Shown here: piece by piece, positions 7,275 through 15,600 of the stretch | Layout of the letters: each line of letters begins with the position of its first letter | Position numbering within the stretch: the first letter of the stretch is position 1 | From: Rubrobacter sp. | GTDB taxonomy: Bacteria > Actinomycetota > Rubrobacteria > Rubrobacterales > Rubrobacteraceae | Direction: 5' to 3' | Assembly: GCA_013695335.1 (NCBI GenBank) | Contig: JACDAR010000068.1 | Location: forward strand, 1-21,379 | DNA length: 21,379 nucleotides | Position numbers and translations under genes: made by a program | The notes under the pieces: model-generated | What the model was told of the DNA's origin: nothing | What the model saw: only the letters and a program-made list of their open reading frames with translations | The model's database searches: none

Positions 7275-8585
7275 TTGCTTGGGGCGCTGCGCGCCAGGCT
7301 CCGCGCGGTGTGGCGCGGGTTCGGCGTCAGGCCCACGGCCCGAGGGTGGCAGGCCCTGGCCGCTGGAATACTCGCGGCGGCGGTGGCACGTTTGATCGGG
7401 ACCACGCAATTCCACCAACTCGGATATGCGTTGCTTCTCCTTCTCGTGGCGGCGCTGGTACTCGGGATCATCTCTTTGCGTGGCCTGGGATTCTCCCGCG
7501 CCCTGCCTAACGCCCGCATGACAGCAGGAAGCGCGGCCAGGGTGGACCTGCGCGTCTCCAACGGCTCTCGCTCCAGAATCACGAACGCCGAGGTCGTGGA
7601 CCGGCTCCCGGAAGAGCGGGGCTACACGATCCCGATGCTCCAAGGGGGCGGGAGCGAGGTGATAGAAGCCCCCGTCAACTTTCCCCGCCGGGGCGTCTAC
7701 GAGCTCGGGCCCGCGGAGGTCAGGGCGGCTGACCCGTTCGGCCTCCTGCGCTTCGTCCGCAAGTTCGGGGCGCGCACGGAGATCGTAGTCTATCCAAGGG
7801 TCCACGACCTGACGGGTTTCTCCCTCGGGAGCGGGAACGTCGAGGCCGGTTCGCGGGGCTCGGTCGGCCAGCGGGGGGACGAGTTCGCGGGGCTGCGTGA
7901 GTACCGTCGGGGCGACGACAGGAGGCACATCCACTGGAAGAGCGTCGCGCGCACCGGGGAATTATTCGTCAAGGAGTTCGCGCTGCACGCCCCCCAGCGC
8001 TACACGGTGGCGTTGGATCTGCGCCGCAGGGGATTGCGGGTTTCGGATCAGGAGTCCGAGGACGCGGTGTCGGCGGCGGCGTCCGTTCTCGCCCACCTGT
8101 ATGAGGAGCGCCTGCCTTCACGGCTCACGTGTACGGATCGCGCCGGAAGCGCCACGGAGTTCGGCGTGGACGAGGATTCCCACTGGCGGGCGATGCGGAT
8201 GCTTGCCACGATCCGGGCCGATGGCGAGGAAGACCCGGCCACCCTTCTCGACGAGCGCGAGGCTCTCGGGGAGGGTGTGGTCCTGATCCTACGTTCCCCC
8301 GACGAAGGATTACCCGAAAGCGTGCGCCGACTGCGCAACGCCGGCCTTTCGGTAGTCGTAGTGGCGCTCGCCACCCACACGTACAGGGAGGCTTTCGGGG
8401 GCGGGGGAGGGCGCGACCGCGAGGCGGATTTCCTGCGGGACGTGTCCCGCCTGGAGGCGGCAGGGGCGGCGGTGCGCGTCGTGCGGCATCCCGTGGGCGT
8501 GGTAGGTCTCGCCGGTGCGAGGGGCGCATCTGGCGCGAGCACTGGCGATGCGGATAGGCGCAGGCAGCGGGGGGCGGCGCGGTGA
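7275..8585 (+). CDS. DUF58 domain membrane-anchored protein
   Basis: The protein has 436 residues from the TTG at 7275; a GTG 33 bases downstream is an alternative start that would keep all domains. Two adjacent membrane spans lie at about 26-44 and 47-68. A beta-rich extracytoplasmic or membrane-proximal region follows, with the motif FPRRGVYELGPAEVRAADPF. The DUF58 signature YRRGDDRRHIHWKSVARTG lies at about 210-228, followed by a von Willebrand A-like half with VALDLR. These proteins are encoded beside MoxR in many phyla and are thought to be MoxR clients. The C-terminal tail (from about 410) is Gly/Ala/Arg-rich and probably disordered. Its stop overlaps the transglutaminase GTG start by 4 bases. 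Confidence 0.92.
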   Translation: MLGALRARLRAVWRGFGVRPTARGWQALAAGILAAAVARLIGTTQFHQLGYALLLLLVAALVLGIISLRGLGFSRALPNARMTAGSAARVDLRVSNGSRSRITNAEVVDRLPEERGYTIPMLQGGGSEVIEAPVNFPRRGVYELGPAEVRAADPFGLLRFVRKFGARTEIVVYPRVHDLTGFSLGSGNVEAGSRGSVGQRGDEFAGLREYRRGDDRRHIHWKSVARTGELFVKEFALHAPQRYTVALDLRRRGLRVSDQESEDAVSAAASVLAHLYEERLPSRLTCTDRAGSATEFGVDEDSHWRAMRMLATIRADGEEDPATLLDEREALGEGVVLILRSPDEGLPESVRRLRNAGLSVVVVALATHTYREAFGGGGGRDREADFLRDVSRLEAAGAAVRVVRHPVGVVGLAGARGASGASTGDADRRRQRGAAR

Positions 8586-10816
8586 ATTCTCTGGCGGTCA
8601 GGATCTCGCTTTACGCGATGGTGCTGGTCGCGGGCGGGGCTTTCAGCCTCCTCTTCACCGGCGACTCGTACGGCGCGTTCGCTGTTTCGGACGTGCCCGC
8701 GGACAGGATGGGCGCATTTTTCACGATGCTGGGGGCTGCGCTGGTCGCCCTGATCGTGGGATCTTGGGGCCGCTACCGCTTCGTGCTGATCCTGCCAGCG
8801 ACGGCTGCATACACGCTGTTCGTGGTCTACGGATGGCCGCCGTTGACGTGGCGGGGCTTACGCGGGCTGTTCTGGGAGATTGGGACAGACGTCTACAGGG
8901 CCGGGGGCATCATGTACATGGAGCGGGTTCCCTACGACCTTGCGCCAGGCCTTTTCGTGATCCTGATCCCAGTGGTCATGATAGTTGCCGCATTCGCCAC
9001 CTCGGCCACCATCTACGAGGAGAGCCCCGTTATCTCCATCGCGGTCCTCGGCCTGACCATAGGCGTCCTCTCCACGGTCGGCTTCGAGGTCGGGACCGGC
9101 CCATACTTTGCATTCTTCCTGATCTCAGCCGTGGCCCTGCTGCTCGCGGCTGGCTCCTCGGGGAACCTCGTCCGTCCCGGCTTGATGGCCGGGGTGGCGG
9201 TGGTAGCGTTGGTGCTCGTCGCCCCAAAGGCGCCTCTTTCGAACACTACCATCAGCCCCGGCCTCATAGACTGGACCCGCATTGGAACAGGGGGGACCAG
9301 CCAGCTAGACGTGCAGGCCGACGTTGGCGACTACCTGACTTCTGGCCGGGACGCCGAGCTACTGCGGATAAGGAGCGATGAGACGCTGCGGTGGCGCGCG
9401 GGAACCCTCGACTACTTCGACGGCTACAGATGGCAGGACACCACCGAAGAGGAGCGGGGATACGGTGAAGAGGTGGATCCCCTGATCGAAACAGAAATAG
9501 TGAGGCAGGATGTCGAGGTTCTCGACGCCCAGACCGACCGTGTATTCGGGGCATACAGTATCACCAACACATCCCTGAGGGGCGCCAGGGAGAACACTGA
9601 CGGTTCCTGGGCCATAGACGGGACTTTCGAGGAGGGGGACACGTACTGGCTCCTTTCGAACGTGCCGCAGCCAACGGAGAAACAACTCAGGAACGCAGGC
9701 TCGAATTACCCGACTGCCGTCAGGGATAAGTACCTCCAGCTTCCGAGGAGCACCCCATCCGTGGTGGAGAAGAGGGCGCGGGAGATAGAACGCCGCTACG
9801 AACCCGCCACGCCCTACGACAAGGCGAGGGCCATCGAGCGGTACCTGCGCACCGACGGGGGGTTCATCTACAACCTCGACGTAAGCTACCGCCGGGCTGA
9901 CACGGCTGTGGAGGAATTCCTGGGCGACGGCAAGCAAGGATTCTGCACCCAGTTCGCTACCTCCATGGCGCTCATAGCGAGGGAGATGGATCTCCCCTCG
10001 CGGGTGGTTTACGGGGCCACGCAGGGTCAGCAGGTCGGGCCTGACGAGTACGTGGTTACGGGCCACAACATGCACACGTGGGTCGAGATCTACTTCCCAG
10101 GCGTCGGGTGGTACCCGATGGACCCGACGCCAGGTTTCTCCATGCCATTGACCATGGAGGAGAACGCGCCCGCGCTCCAGGTTTCCGCAGCCGGACAGGC
10201 TTTCGGACCTGAAAACATCTCCCTGGAGCGCAGGAATCAGCAACAACAGCCACAGACGCCGCAGGAAAGCCAGAAAACCCAGAAGACCGAGCGGAAAAAG
10301 GCCGACACCACCACCGAACAGATACCGGCGTGGCCCTTCGTGATGCTCGCAGCCGCGTTGCTGGTTGCGGCGCCGCCGCTCACGAAGCGGGCGCTGCTGG
10401 CGCGGGGCCGACCCGAGGATCTGTACAGAGACCTCGTGGGGCACCTGCGGGACATACTGCCGCCTGGGCGCGCGGCCCTCGCCGATTCCCCGGCCTTGAC
10501 CCCGACGGAGCGCGTCATGCTGCTGGCGGGGGCTGCGGGCGTGGATGAAGAACCCTTCCAGGAATTCGCCAGGGCGTACTCGGATCACCTGTATTCCGGT
10601 GGTCCGCGTTCCGCCGAAGACCGTCACGTTCCGGCCGCCCACCAGCGGGCCGTGGGGGCGTTCGGACGGCTTCCCCTGTGGCGGAGGATTATCGGGGCGG
10701 TAAATCCATCGTCGCTCGTGGCGCGGGCGGGTCGGAGCGTGGCTGCGGCGAAGATGAGCGCGGGCAAGTCGTTGCGGGGGCTTGGTGGAAAACTTCGCGG
10801 CGGGTTCCGACGTTGA
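8582..10816 (+). CDS. Transglutaminase-like membrane protein (TgpA family, DUF3488/TGc/DUF4129)
   Basis: The protein has 744 residues from a GTG that overlaps the DUF58 stop (GTGA). The N-terminal part carries about six to seven membrane spans (roughly residues 5-215), corresponding to the DUF3488 region. A large extracytoplasmic segment contains the transglutaminase core with Cys455 (GFCTQFATS), His498 (NMHTWVE) and Asp514 (PMDPTPG), a complete catalytic triad. A Gln/Lys/Thr-rich linker (about 555-580) is followed by one more span near 583-605 and a cytoplasmic DUF4129-like C-terminal domain. The family is linked to envelope protein or peptide cross-linking or hydrolysis, but its natural substrate is not established. 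It works presumably with MoxR and DUF58 from the same transcript. The last 40 residues are rich in Ala, Gly, Lys and Arg. Confidence 0.93.
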   Translation: MNSLAVRISLYAMVLVAGGAFSLLFTGDSYGAFAVSDVPADRMGAFFTMLGAALVALIVGSWGRYRFVLILPATAAYTLFVVYGWPPLTWRGLRGLFWEIGTDVYRAGGIMYMERVPYDLAPGLFVILIPVVMIVAAFATSATIYEESPVISIAVLGLTIGVLSTVGFEVGTGPYFAFFLISAVALLLAAGSSGNLVRPGLMAGVAVVALVLVAPKAPLSNTTISPGLIDWTRIGTGGTSQLDVQADVGDYLTSGRDAELLRIRSDETLRWRAGTLDYFDGYRWQDTTEEERGYGEEVDPLIETEIVRQDVEVLDAQTDRVFGAYSITNTSLRGARENTDGSWAIDGTFEEGDTYWLLSNVPQPTEKQLRNAGSNYPTAVRDKYLQLPRSTPSVVEKRAREIERRYEPATPYDKARAIERYLRTDGGFIYNLDVSYRRADTAVEEFLGDGKQGFCTQFATSMALIAREMDLPSRVVYGATQGQQVGPDEYVVTGHNMHTWVEIYFPGVGWYPMDPTPGFSMPLTMEENAPALQVSAAGQAFGPENISLERRNQQQQPQTPQESQKTQKTERKKADTTTEQIPAWPFVMLAAALLVAAPPLTKRALLARGRPEDLYRDLVGHLRDILPPGRAALADSPALTPTERVMLLAGAAGVDEEPFQEFARAYSDHLYSGGPRSAEDRHVPAAHQRAVGAFGRLPLWRRIIGAVNPSSLVARAGRSVAAAKMSAGKSLRGLGGKLRGGFRR

Positions 10817-10841
10817 ACTGCGGGCTGAGCGGTGTAATAAT
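10813..10841 (+). promoter_or_regulatory. Sigma-70-type promoter of the Fe-S carrier gene
   Basis: TTGAAC (10813-10818) and AATAAT (10836-10841) are separated by exactly 17 bases, with a TG at 10833-10834 that makes an extended -10. The -35 hexamer overlaps the transglutaminase stop codon (TGA 10814-10816). The predicted leader is about 40 bases, ending in a strong AGGAGGTG. Confidence 0.65.
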
Positions 10842-10889
10842 TCTTGTCATAAGCAGGCAAACAGCAACAGCATTCCCCAGGAGGTGCTG

Positions 10890-11237
10890 ATGGACCAGAA
10901 GCAGGCCACGACCATACTCTCCATCACGGATAACGCGGCGGAGAAGGTCAAGGCGCTCATGGAGCAGGAGGGTGAGGAGGATCTCGCCCTGAGGATCGGG
11001 GTTCGCCCCGGCGGTTGCTCCGGTTTCCAGTATTCCATCTACTTCGACGACGAGATCGCCGACGACGACGAGACGTTCGAGACGAAGGGCGTCAGGATCG
11101 CAATAGACGCGATGAGCGTCCCCTACATCATGGGCTCCGAGTTCGACTACGTGGACGGCCTCATGGGAGCCGGTTTCGCCGTCAACAACCCCAACGTGCA
11201 GGGCGGCTGCGGCTGCGGCAGTTCCTTTACCTGCTAG
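10890..11237 (+). CDS. A-type iron-sulfur cluster carrier (HesB/IscA/ErpA family)
   Basis: The protein has 115 residues, with the three conserved cysteines of the family: C43 (PGGCSGF) and the C-terminal pair C107/C109 (GGCGCGSSF). These bind a [2Fe-2S] or [4Fe-4S] cluster for delivery to apo-enzymes. The start is the ATG at 10890, because it follows AGGAGGTG at ideal spacing and gives the normal family N-terminus; an upstream in-frame start at 10782 would add an unrelated extension. The gene has its own promoter and an intrinsic terminator immediately downstream, so it is probably a single-gene transcription unit. No suf or isc genes adjoin it. ErpA and SufA/IscA roles cannot be separated from sequence alone. 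Confidence 0.96.
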   Translation: MDQKQATTILSITDNAAEKVKALMEQEGEEDLALRIGVRPGGCSGFQYSIYFDDEIADDDETFETKGVRIAIDAMSVPYIMGSEFDYVDGLMGAGFAVNNPNVQGGCGCGSSFTC

Positions 11238-11256
11238 TTCAGGACAAAGCGTTACC

Positions 11257-11294
11257 GAGAGGCCCGGAGCGTATCGCTCCGGGCCTCTCTTTTT
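11257..11294 (+). terminator. Strong intrinsic terminator after the Fe-S carrier gene
   Basis: A perfect 15-bp stem (GAGAGGCCCGGAGCG at 11257-11271 with its complement at 11275-11289) closes a 3-base TAT loop and is followed by five T residues (11290-11294). It lies 19 bases after the stop codon. It also ends only 13 bases before the next gene's start codon. Confidence 0.93.
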
Positions 11295-11307
11295 GGTGGG
11301 GAGCAGC

Positions 11308-11697
11308 GTGGAGATAGACCGTATTGACCACTTCGTTCTGACGGTCTCTGATATCGATGAGACAGTCCGTTTCTATTCGGAGGTGCTCGGGATGGAGGCC
11401 GTCACGTTTGAAGATGGACGGCGGGCGCTGGCTTTCGGCGGGCAGAAGATCAACCTTCACCAGGCTGGCAAAGAGTTCGAGCCGAAGGCGGCGCGGCCCG
11501 CGCCTGGCTCTGCGGACTTCTGCCTCATCACCCGAACCCCGCTCGACGAAGTCGTTGGCAACCTTGCGGCGAACGGCGTCGAGGTTCTTCAGGGGCCCGT
11601 GGAGAAAACCGGGGCGCTCGGGGCTATGGATTCAGTCTATATCCGCGACCCGGATGGGAACCTCGTCGAGATCTCCAGCTACCCGCCCGTCGCCTGA
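11308..11697 (+). CDS. VOC-family (glyoxalase/dioxygenase-fold) metalloprotein
   Basis: The protein has 129 residues starting at the GTG at 11308. That start is chosen because it gives the classical N-terminus EIDRIDHFVLTV and has GGGGAG 4 bases upstream; a TTG at 11293 lies in the terminator U-tract and is unlikely. The two beta-alpha-beta-beta-beta modules are clear. Likely metal ligands are H8 (IDHFVLTV), H51 (INLHQ) and E121 (DPDGNLVEISSY). This is the GLOD5-like pattern of the superfamily, which includes glyoxalases, ring-cleavage dioxygenases and resistance proteins; the substrate is not predictable. The gene has no room for its own promoter downstream of the terminator, so expression may depend on read-through. 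Confidence 0.9.
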   Translation: MEIDRIDHFVLTVSDIDETVRFYSEVLGMEAVTFEDGRRALAFGGQKINLHQAGKEFEPKAARPAPGSADFCLITRTPLDEVVGNLAANGVEVLQGPVEKTGALGAMDSVYIRDPDGNLVEISSYPPVA

Positions 11698-11707
11698 AAA
11701 TGTGACC

Positions 11708-11733
11708 TCCCTGCCGCTGTTCATCGGCGGGGA
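11708..11733 (+). terminator. GC-rich hairpin after the VOC gene (probable terminator without U-tract)
   Basis: A 9-bp stem (TCCCTGCCG with CGGCGGGGA, one G-U pair) around an 8-base loop begins 11 bases after the VOC stop. No T-run follows, so termination activity is uncertain; such hairpins are common at gene ends in GC-rich actinobacteria. Confidence 0.4.
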
Positions 11734-12111
11734 AGCTTGCCAGGCGGAATCATTACCTTCTCGTTCGGACGACCAAAGTCCCAAAGATGTGCCTTCTGGC
11801 GTATAAAGATATGCCTTTCGGACTATGCTATCGCCCGCTCCGGCACGGATAATCGAAGCTGTACGAAAGCTTCCTGGCTCACCGCGAAGCATTCGGTAGC
11901 TTGACGTGGTGCGGATCCCGTCGAGCAAGAGAGCGTCTGGAGGGCGCGGGGGAGAAGGTAAGGGTCAAAGAAGAAATCATGTCGGCGCATCCGGTACGGG
12001 ATTCTCGGCCGGGCAATCCTAACGGAAAGCTCCATGCACCCGGCGCGGGGAAGAGATTTGTCTTCACTACATTGGTTCTTTGTCTGGACTTGTGGAAGAA
12101 GGGAATTCCGA
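11734..12111 (+). other. 378-base non-coding stretch upstream of the receiver-like gene
   Basis: No convincing gene was found on either strand. A 7-bp hairpin with an AAAG loop lies at 11798-11815 (GGCGTATAAAGATATGCC) and is followed by TTT. A TTGACG at 11901 has no matching -10. Short open frames across it (11901-12119 plus, 11823-12164 minus) lack ribosome binding sites and family-like sequence. It may hold the promoter and leader of the gene at 12112. Confidence 0.5.
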
Positions 12112-12474
12112 ATGTATGAGCCGGTGGTCGCGGTCCTTGGGGATAACAGGACTATCGGGCGCATCCTCGAGGTTTTGCTCAGGACGACCGGATACGATGC
12201 CCGGTTTCTGGTTGGGATCGGGCCCGGAGCGTTGGGGGATTTGCTCTCGGATGTCGACCTGGTGATCCTACCGCCACTGCCCGGCTCCAGGCGCAGAGAG
12301 GCTTATCTGGAGGGCATTGCCGCCACCCCTGCCGCTACCGTCCCTTTGCTGGAGCTGGTGCGGGATGGGGAGGAGCCGTATCCTCCGGCTGGCAACGTAG
12401 TACCCTGGCCGTGCTCCCTGGAGATTCTGGAGCGCAAGGTAAGGGATGCCATCCCCCCTTGTGAAGCTGGTTAG
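12112..12474 (+). CDS. Degenerate receiver-like (pseudo-receiver) protein
   Basis: The 120-residue protein starts at ATG 12112, with GAAGGGA about 8 bases upstream. The strand/helix pattern matches a CheY-like receiver: VVAVLGDN, a helix RTIGRILEVLLRTTGY, then VDLVILPPLPG where LLDxxMP would be, then ATVPLLELV, and finally VVPWPCSLEILERKVRDAI in place of the usual KPF-x-EL-x-RVRxxL end. Asp11 of the acidic pocket survives. The phospho-acceptor position is Pro54, the Ser/Thr position is replaced, and the conserved Lys is Trp99. It therefore should not be phosphorylated in the usual way. It lies upstream of the LOV kinase on the same strand, so it may act as a phosphorylation-independent partner. 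No family name was recognised; the receiver fold is inferred from pattern. Confidence 0.75.
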   Translation: MYEPVVAVLGDNRTIGRILEVLLRTTGYDARFLVGIGPGALGDLLSDVDLVILPPLPGSRRREAYLEGIAATPAATVPLLELVRDGEEPYPPAGNVVPWPCSLEILERKVRDAIPPCEAG

Positions 12475-12643
12475 CCTGGGGATCAATCCATAAAGCAGCC
12501 GGAAATGGTAGCGTGTTCACGGTGTGCCCGATGTTGTGTAATCTAATATCGTTCTATGATGGGTGCGGTGTGACTTCTGCAGCCCTGTTTGTTGGGGCGA
12601 GACGGCGGCGAGGGAGTTCGAATATGTCCCCGGGTTGTCAGGA

Positions 12644-15600
12644 ATGTTAGCGGGGAGGCATTCCCTGGCTGCGCGCTACGGTGCCGTGCTTGCCACCGTT
12701 GGGATTGCGCTGCTTGTCGCCCTTTTGCTGCAGTTCGTGATCCGGCTCCAGCATCCCATTGTTCCTTTCGTCCTGCTCTCGCTTGCCGTCACGGCAAGCG
12801 CCCTCTTCGGCGGGACTGGTCCCGGCCTGACTGCCACAGCCCTTTCGGCGCTGGCTGGAAGCCTGTTGCTTCCATTCGCGGTTGGAGACCCCGGCCTTTG
12901 GATGTTGGTTGCTTGCGGCGCTTTGATCACCGTTCTGGTAGTAACTTTGCGTTCCGAATACCGCGGGCTGGCACAAGTGAAGTCCGAGAATCCGGTGCGG
13001 GAGGAGTCGGGGCCACGGCCCCTGGAAGGGGCTGAAGACTACGCGATCTTTACCCTGGATTCAGCCGGGATGATAAACGCCTGGGATGCCGGGGGAGTCG
13101 GGGGTTATGGCGAAGAGATGGTCGGGGAGAGCTTCTCTTCGTTCTTCGACACCGAAGACGTGGAACTTGGCCTTCCCGACGAAAACCTGCGCGCCGCCAG
13201 GGAAGATGTGCGCCACGAAGGCGAAGGTTGGCGGGTCGGCAAGGACGGCTCCAGGTTCTGGGCCACCGTGACGATCACAGCCCTTACGGATGCGGCGGGA
13301 GGCCAGGGGGAATTCTCCGTGGTGATGCGCGACGCGACGGAGTACAAGCGCGTCGAGGACGCGTTGCGTGTGCGGGAGCTGGCCATCGCCGCCAGCCCCA
13401 ACGGCATCATCGCCACAGACCCTGGCAGGCCGGACAACCCAATAACCTACGTCAACCCCGCCTTCGAGCGGATCACCGGCTACACCGCAAGGGAGGTCAT
13501 CGGCCGCAACTGTCGCTTCTTGCAGGACGATGACAGCGATCAGCCTGCGGTCGAGAAGTTGCGCGAAGCCATCAGGGAAGGGAGGTCCCTGACGGTGGTT
13601 CTTAGGAACTACAAAAAAGACGGCGCTCCCTTCTGGAACGAGGTCTCCATCTCGCCCGTCTACGACGAAGAGGGGAGGCTCACCCGCTACGTCGGCGTGC
13701 AGAACGACGTGACCGAGCGCATAAGGGTGGAGGCGGATCTGCGGCAAAGCGAGGAGCGCTACCGGGGCTTCGTGGAGCAGAGTACCGAGGGCATCTGGCG
13801 TCTGGAGTTGGATCAGCCGCTCCCAACGGGGCTGCCGCGGGACGAGCAGATCCAGCACCTCTACCGTCACGGCAAGGTGGCCGAGTGCAACGGGGCGATG
13901 GCCAGGATGCACGGTCTCGAACGCCCTGACGAGCTGATCGGGCAGCCCCTGGAAACGTTGCTGCCCCGCTCCGTGCCAGAGAACGTTGAGCATCTGCGGG
14001 CCTTCATCCGCACCGGATACAGGCTGGATGGATACAGGTCTGTCGGCATAGATAGCAGGGGCGAGACCCTGCGCTTTCTGGATAATCTGACGGGCAGGGT
14101 GGAGAACGACCTCATGGCCCAGGCCTGGGGCATCAGGCGGGACGATACAGAGCGTGAGCGGGCCGAAGACGCCCTGAGAAAGAGCGAGGAGCGCTACCGG
14201 AACACAGTGGAGCAGGCTGTGGAGAGCATCTTCCTGGTTGACTCCGAGAACCTGCGCGTCCTCATGTCCAACGTCGCATTTCGGAGGCTCCTCGGCTACG
14301 AGATGGAGGAACTCTCGCGCATGAGGTTGACGGATTTCGTGGCCCACGACCGCGAGAGCATAGACCTTCGCGTACGTAAGACGCTCGAAAAAGGCATCCA
14401 CGCCATAGGTGAGCGTCGCTACCGGCGCAAGGACGGGGCGCTGGTGGACGTAGAGGTCAGCGCGAGCGTCGTCTCCTACGCCGGCCGCACGGCGCTCTGC
14501 TGCGTGGCCCACGACATCACGGAACGTCGGCAGCGAGAGGAGGCGCTCAGGGAGAGCGAGGAGCGCTTCAGGGCAGCCTTCGAGCAGGCTGCGGTCGGTA
14601 TGGCGCACGTCAGCCTGCTCAGCCGCTGGCTCAAGGCCAACGACAGGCTGTGCGAGATCCTTGGCTACACAGAGGAAGAGCTTCTCCAGCTCGGTTTCCA
14701 GGAGGTGGTGCATCCAGACGACCTGGACGCCGACTACGAGCAGTTCACCCTGATGCTCTCGGACGAGCTACACACGTACTCAGCCGAAAAACGCTACATA
14801 CGCAAGGACGGGCGCGAGATCTGGGTGAACCAGACGCTCTCGGTGGTGCGCGAGCCGTCTGGGCTGCCAGGGCACTTCGTGTGCGTGGTCGAGGACATCA
14901 CGGGCCGCAAGCAGGCCGCCGAAGCGCTCAGGGAGAGCGAGGCGAGGTTCCGCTCGCTCGTCCAGAACGCCTCTGACATCATTATGATCATCGAGTCGGA
15001 CGGCACCATACGCTACGAGAGCCCGACCGTGGAGCGAATCCTCGGTTATACGCCAGAGATAAGAATAGGCACCAGCATCCTGGATTACATACATCCCGAA
15101 GACGTAGAGCGCGTGTCCGATGTGATCCACGAAGACGCCAACGAGGACAGGATCAGGCCGCTCGTGGAGTTCCGGTCCAGGCACGCGGATGGCTCCTGGC
15201 GCTACCTCGAAGCCGTTGCCAACAACATGCTCGACGAGCCTGGCATGGTCGGGATAGTTGTCAACTCCAGGGACGTGACAGACCGCAGGGAGGCAAGGGA
15301 CGCCCTTCGGCGCAGCGTGGACGCGCTGCTGGCGCTCTACGAGGCCGGACAGGTTCTTGGGTCCACCCTGGAGTTGGAGGAGATAGGGACGCGGCTCTTG
15401 AGGATCATGCAGCGCGTCTCCAACCTCGACGCGGCGGTGATCAACCTGCTGGACGAAGATCAAGACCTGCGTGTGTGGCATACGGTCGGGCCGGAGAGCC
15501 TGTGGCGCTGGGCCAGGGGATCAGACGAGGCCGGGGCCGCGCGCGAGGCCGTGCTGCAAACCGGGGAAACCCAGAATTTCCGGCTCAGGCCACCAAACTC

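Noticed and set aside
9359..10642. 427-codon minus-strand frame opposite the transglutaminase gene
   Set aside because: It lies across the catalytic Cys/His/Asp region of a clear family protein and has no recognisable domain or ribosome binding site.
10782..10889. N-terminal extension of the Fe-S carrier
   Set aside because: It would overlap the transglutaminase gene and the promoter; ATG 10890 has a near-perfect AGGAGGTG and gives the normal family length.
11901..12119. 72-codon plus-strand frame ending in the start of the receiver-like gene
   Set aside because: TTG start without Shine-Dalgarno and a composition unlike the neighbouring proteins; the TTGACG at its start could as well be an isolated promoter-like hexamer.
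11823..12164. 113-codon minus-strand frame in the gap before the receiver-like gene
   Set aside because: No ribosome binding site, no domain pattern, and it runs into the start of the plus-strand gene.
12563..12643. GTG start adding 27 residues to the LOV kinase
   Set aside because: The added residues are Cys/Trp-rich and unlike a membrane protein N-terminus, and no ribosome binding site is seen. The choice remains uncertain because ATG 12644 also lacks a good one.
13061..14713. 550-codon open frame on the minus strand inside the LOV kinase gene
   Set aside because: It is antisense to well-conserved PAS domains, its translation shows no family motif, and long antisense frames are expected in GC-rich coding DNA.
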